Assembly (NCBI GenBank): GCA_003484585.1
Contig: DNBZ01000187.1
Coordinates: forward strand, 1 to 7,499
DNA length: 7,499 nt
Direction: 5' to 3'
Origin: Bacteroidota bacterium
GTDB taxonomy: Bacteria > Bacteroidota > Bacteroidia > NS11-12g > UBA9320
Shown here: piece by piece, positions 5,738 to 7,499 of the stretch
How the letters are laid out: every line of letters starts with the position of its first letter
Position numbering within the stretch: position 1 is the first letter of the stretch
The notes under the pieces: model-generated
The model's input: only the letters and a program-made list of their open reading frames with translations
Told to the model about the DNA's origin: nothing
The model's database searches: none
Made by a program: the position numbers and the translations under genes

Positions 5738-7499
5738 CTACAACATTCTTCTATAGGTCTTAATAAGCAAGGCACCTAAGTTCTTATGTGGTGGTATATA
5801 GTCTTGAAAACGATTGTCGGCCGTAGAACCTGCTGCAAATTTCTTGTCTAGTGTATCCCATAAATCATCCCAAACGATGTCTTTTCCTTTTCTGATTACT
5901 TCGTTTAGCTCCAGGCACAGTCTGTCATTTACCAGCATAGTGCCTATCTGCTTACTGCTTATTATTTGTGCATCGGGCGAATATTTGAGTACCTGAGCTA
6001 TGTTATTATACCCACCACAGGATCCTAAGAATACTATCTCTGCATTAGGTGTAAGGCTCTCTATAGCTGCACTGGCAAAGTACGAGTGCCCACGGTGTAC
6101 TACTACATCGGGCCATCTACTTGTCTCTTCAAAATGTGCTTTGATAGCATCTTGCCCGGCAAACTCGCTTGTCGGTTTATTGGCATATATCTCTACATCC
6201 ATACCGCTTTTAGATTTCACTATAATGTAGGTGCCACGGTCTAGAATACTCCAGTTTCCATTTCTAAAAGTACCTAAGAAGTGATTATAACTCGCCTTAC
6301 CATCTGGATCGTCAAAGAAGAAATGCTGTTGTACATTTTTACCTCCTTTGTAGATACGATCTATAGGCAGTATTTTGAGGCTAGCTGTTTGGTCTGCCAG
6401 TGCCATATTAGAGGTAGATTGTCCTCCTATTTCGAACACACTGAGAATAAGACCATACAGTTTTTCTGCTTCTGCATCTGTGTTTTTTATCTGCTCATAG
6501 TACGCCAGTATAGCCTGCTCAAACATGATTTTATTGCCCGTACTGCGTATGCTCCCATATGTGTCTGCTATGGCTACTGCACTCTCTAGGTTATCATTGG
6601 CATTTTGTATGCCCTGCACTAGCTTGGCAAAGAGTTTTTGCTTCTCGTAGTCTCCCATTTTACCCAAAAATGAGTTCAATGTATTGTAGCCTGCAGCCAT
6701 TTTGATGAAGGTACGGAAGTTATTAAAATTGGTATTGTATAGAAACTCGTATGTGCTAGACTCATCCATTTTAGCCATCATTCTGTTATACATCCCTAAA
6801 AAAGTAGAGGTATATATTTCGTCCTCGCTATAGACTATAAGTGTATAGATCTCAGCAGCAGAAAACTTGCCTAGACTTTGAAATCTGGTAGCGTCACTCT
6901 CCTCGTGCAAATCATTGATTACGCGTACATGTTTCAAACATTGATACATAAGAGCCTCGTCTACAGAGTGTTCACCGTTCAGCGTGGCATCCGCCCGCAT
7001 AGCTATAAGATACTCAAAGAGTGTCTTGTCTAGCTTGGCTATCTCGTGTGCTTCTTCTATGCTCAGCTTACCATTGAATATATCATTGAGCAGTATATAC
7101 GCCCGAGTAGCAGCACCTTTCTTCTCAAATATGCCATATACTTCATTCGTTATTCTATTGGTGCTTGCCTTGATGCGTTGGTGTACGGGATTCCAGCTAT
7201 GCAGATAGGTTTTTATCTTCATAGGTGCTACTCTGGCTACCTCGTCTAATACTTTGATGCCAAAAGGCTTGTAATCTATCTCTTTGTAGTGTCTTAGTAT
7301 TTCGGCAGGCTCTGTACGAGCGGCGGCCATCAGAAAAGGCTCTGCTACTGGCTTGTCTATATAGAATGCTATGAGATTAAGACCTGCATATACATTACTC
7401 TTCAGTATAGCATTGAGCCTATTCACATCTTCTACATCTTGTACTTTCGCTATTAAATCAAAAATGGGCTTAAACTGCGTGTAGAAATGAACGTTTTTG
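5738..7499 (-). CDS. Uncharacterised protein with caspase-like (clan CD) C-terminal domain, 5' partial
   Basis: The last 586 residues of a larger protein, numbered here from the first whole codon (7498-7496). The frame is open to the window edge, so the N-terminus, and any signal peptide, lies outside. A GTG at 7426 can be read as a start, but nothing marks it and the coding pattern continues upstream (QFKPIFDLIAKVQDVEDV). About residues 1-360 look mainly alpha-helical, without an obvious named repeat. Residues about 380-586 form a mixed alpha/beta domain: HFFFDDPDGKASYNHF (392-407), WPDVVVHRGHSYF (462-474), AEIVFLGSCGGYNN (486-499) and SSKQIGTMLVNDRL (514-527). A buried strand ending in GH (His471; His468 also near) and another ending in Cys494 before GG match the His/Cys dyad layout of caspase-fold peptidases. 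I recognise this C-terminal block as recurring in Bacteroidota proteins without assigned function. Proteolysis is inferred, not shown. The stop is TAG at 5740-5738; recQ follows after 77 bp. Confidence 0.8.
   Translation of the reverse strand, partial: KNVHFYTQFKPIFDLIAKVQDVEDVNRLNAILKSNVYAGLNLIAFYIDKPVAEPFLMAAARTEPAEILRHYKEIDYKPFGIKVLDEVARVAPMKIKTYLHSWNPVHQRIKASTNRITNEVYGIFEKKGAATRAYILLNDIFNGKLSIEEAHEIAKLDKTLFEYLIAMRADATLNGEHSVDEALMYQCLKHVRVINDLHEESDATRFQSLGKFSAAEIYTLIVYSEDEIYTSTFLGMYNRMMAKMDESSTYEFLYNTNFNNFRTFIKMAAGYNTLNSFLGKMGDYEKQKLFAKLVQGIQNANDNLESAVAIADTYGSIRSTGNKIMFEQAILAYYEQIKNTDAEAEKLYGLILSVFEIGGQSTSNMALADQTASLKILPIDRIYKGGKNVQQHFFFDDPDGKASYNHFLGTFRNGNWSILDRGTYIIVKSKSGMDVEIYANKPTSEFAGQDAIKAHFEETSRWPDVVVHRGHSYFASAAIESLTPNAEIVFLGSCGGYNNIAQVLKYSPDAQIISSKQIGTMLVNDRLCLELNEVIRKGKDIVWDDLWDTLDKKFAAGSTADNRFQDYIPPHKNLGALLIKTYRRML

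Noticed and set aside
2634..7249. Plus-strand open frames of 60-106 codons (such as 4691-5011 and 6281-6589)
   Set aside because: All lie antisense within well-identified minus-strand genes, have Ser/Leu/Tyr/Cys-rich products typical of shadow frames, and have no promoter or domain signal.
5738..7499. Caspase-like protein plus RecQ as an antiphage defence system
   Set aside because: RecQ is a common housekeeping helicase, the neighbours are glycosyltransferases and yidC, and there are no mobile-element or other defence genes. Adjacency alone does not support it.
1..7499. tRNA, rRNA, CRISPR arrays, insertion sequences, long direct or inverted repeats
   Set aside because: I saw none on reading both strands; nearly all sequence is accounted for by protein-coding genes.

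Overview
The window is a stretch of bacterial chromosome with every supportable gene on the minus strand. It is therefore read from the right edge to the left: uncharacterised protein, recQ, glycosyltransferase, glycosyltransferase, yidC. It is A+T-rich and almost wholly coding. The source is most likely a member of the Bacteroidota (Bacteroidetes). The evidence is a near-perfect Bacteroidota -7 promoter box (TACATTTG) before yidC, A/T-rich leaders without Shine-Dalgarno sequences, a YidC with a large periplasmic domain and Lys where Proteobacteria have Arg, and glycosyltransferase and RecQ types that I recognise from that phylum. I cannot place it more finely.

Right part (5738-7499): the C-terminal 586 residues of a large protein whose N-terminus lies outside the window. 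A long, mostly helical region is followed by a compact domain with an HRGHS motif and, 23 residues later, a FLGSCGGY motif. This is the His/Cys layout of caspase-fold (clan CD) peptidases. The protein has no assigned function, and this is the most interesting item here.

Middle (2704-5660): a 77-bp spacer, then recQ, a DNA helicase with an unusual order of C-terminal domains. It overlaps by 22 bp a GT-B glycosyltransferase, which overlaps by 17 bp a second, different glycosyltransferase. The three form a tightly packed translational unit. recQ starts with GTG and the first glycosyltransferase with TTG, and neither has an in-frame alternative that keeps its conserved N-terminus.

Left part (1-1499): a 50-bp intergenic gap holding a small hairpin and a good Bacteroidota promoter, then yidC, the membrane-protein insertase, cut by the left edge. 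yidC therefore probably has its own transcription start.

The window mixes genome maintenance (RecQ), envelope glycan synthesis (two glycosyltransferases), membrane-protein biogenesis (YidC) and a putative caspase-like protein. Nothing indicates a mobile element, CRISPR array, RNA gene or recent transfer. No stretch over 300 bases lacks a gene. The packing suggests co-transcription rather than a shared pathway.
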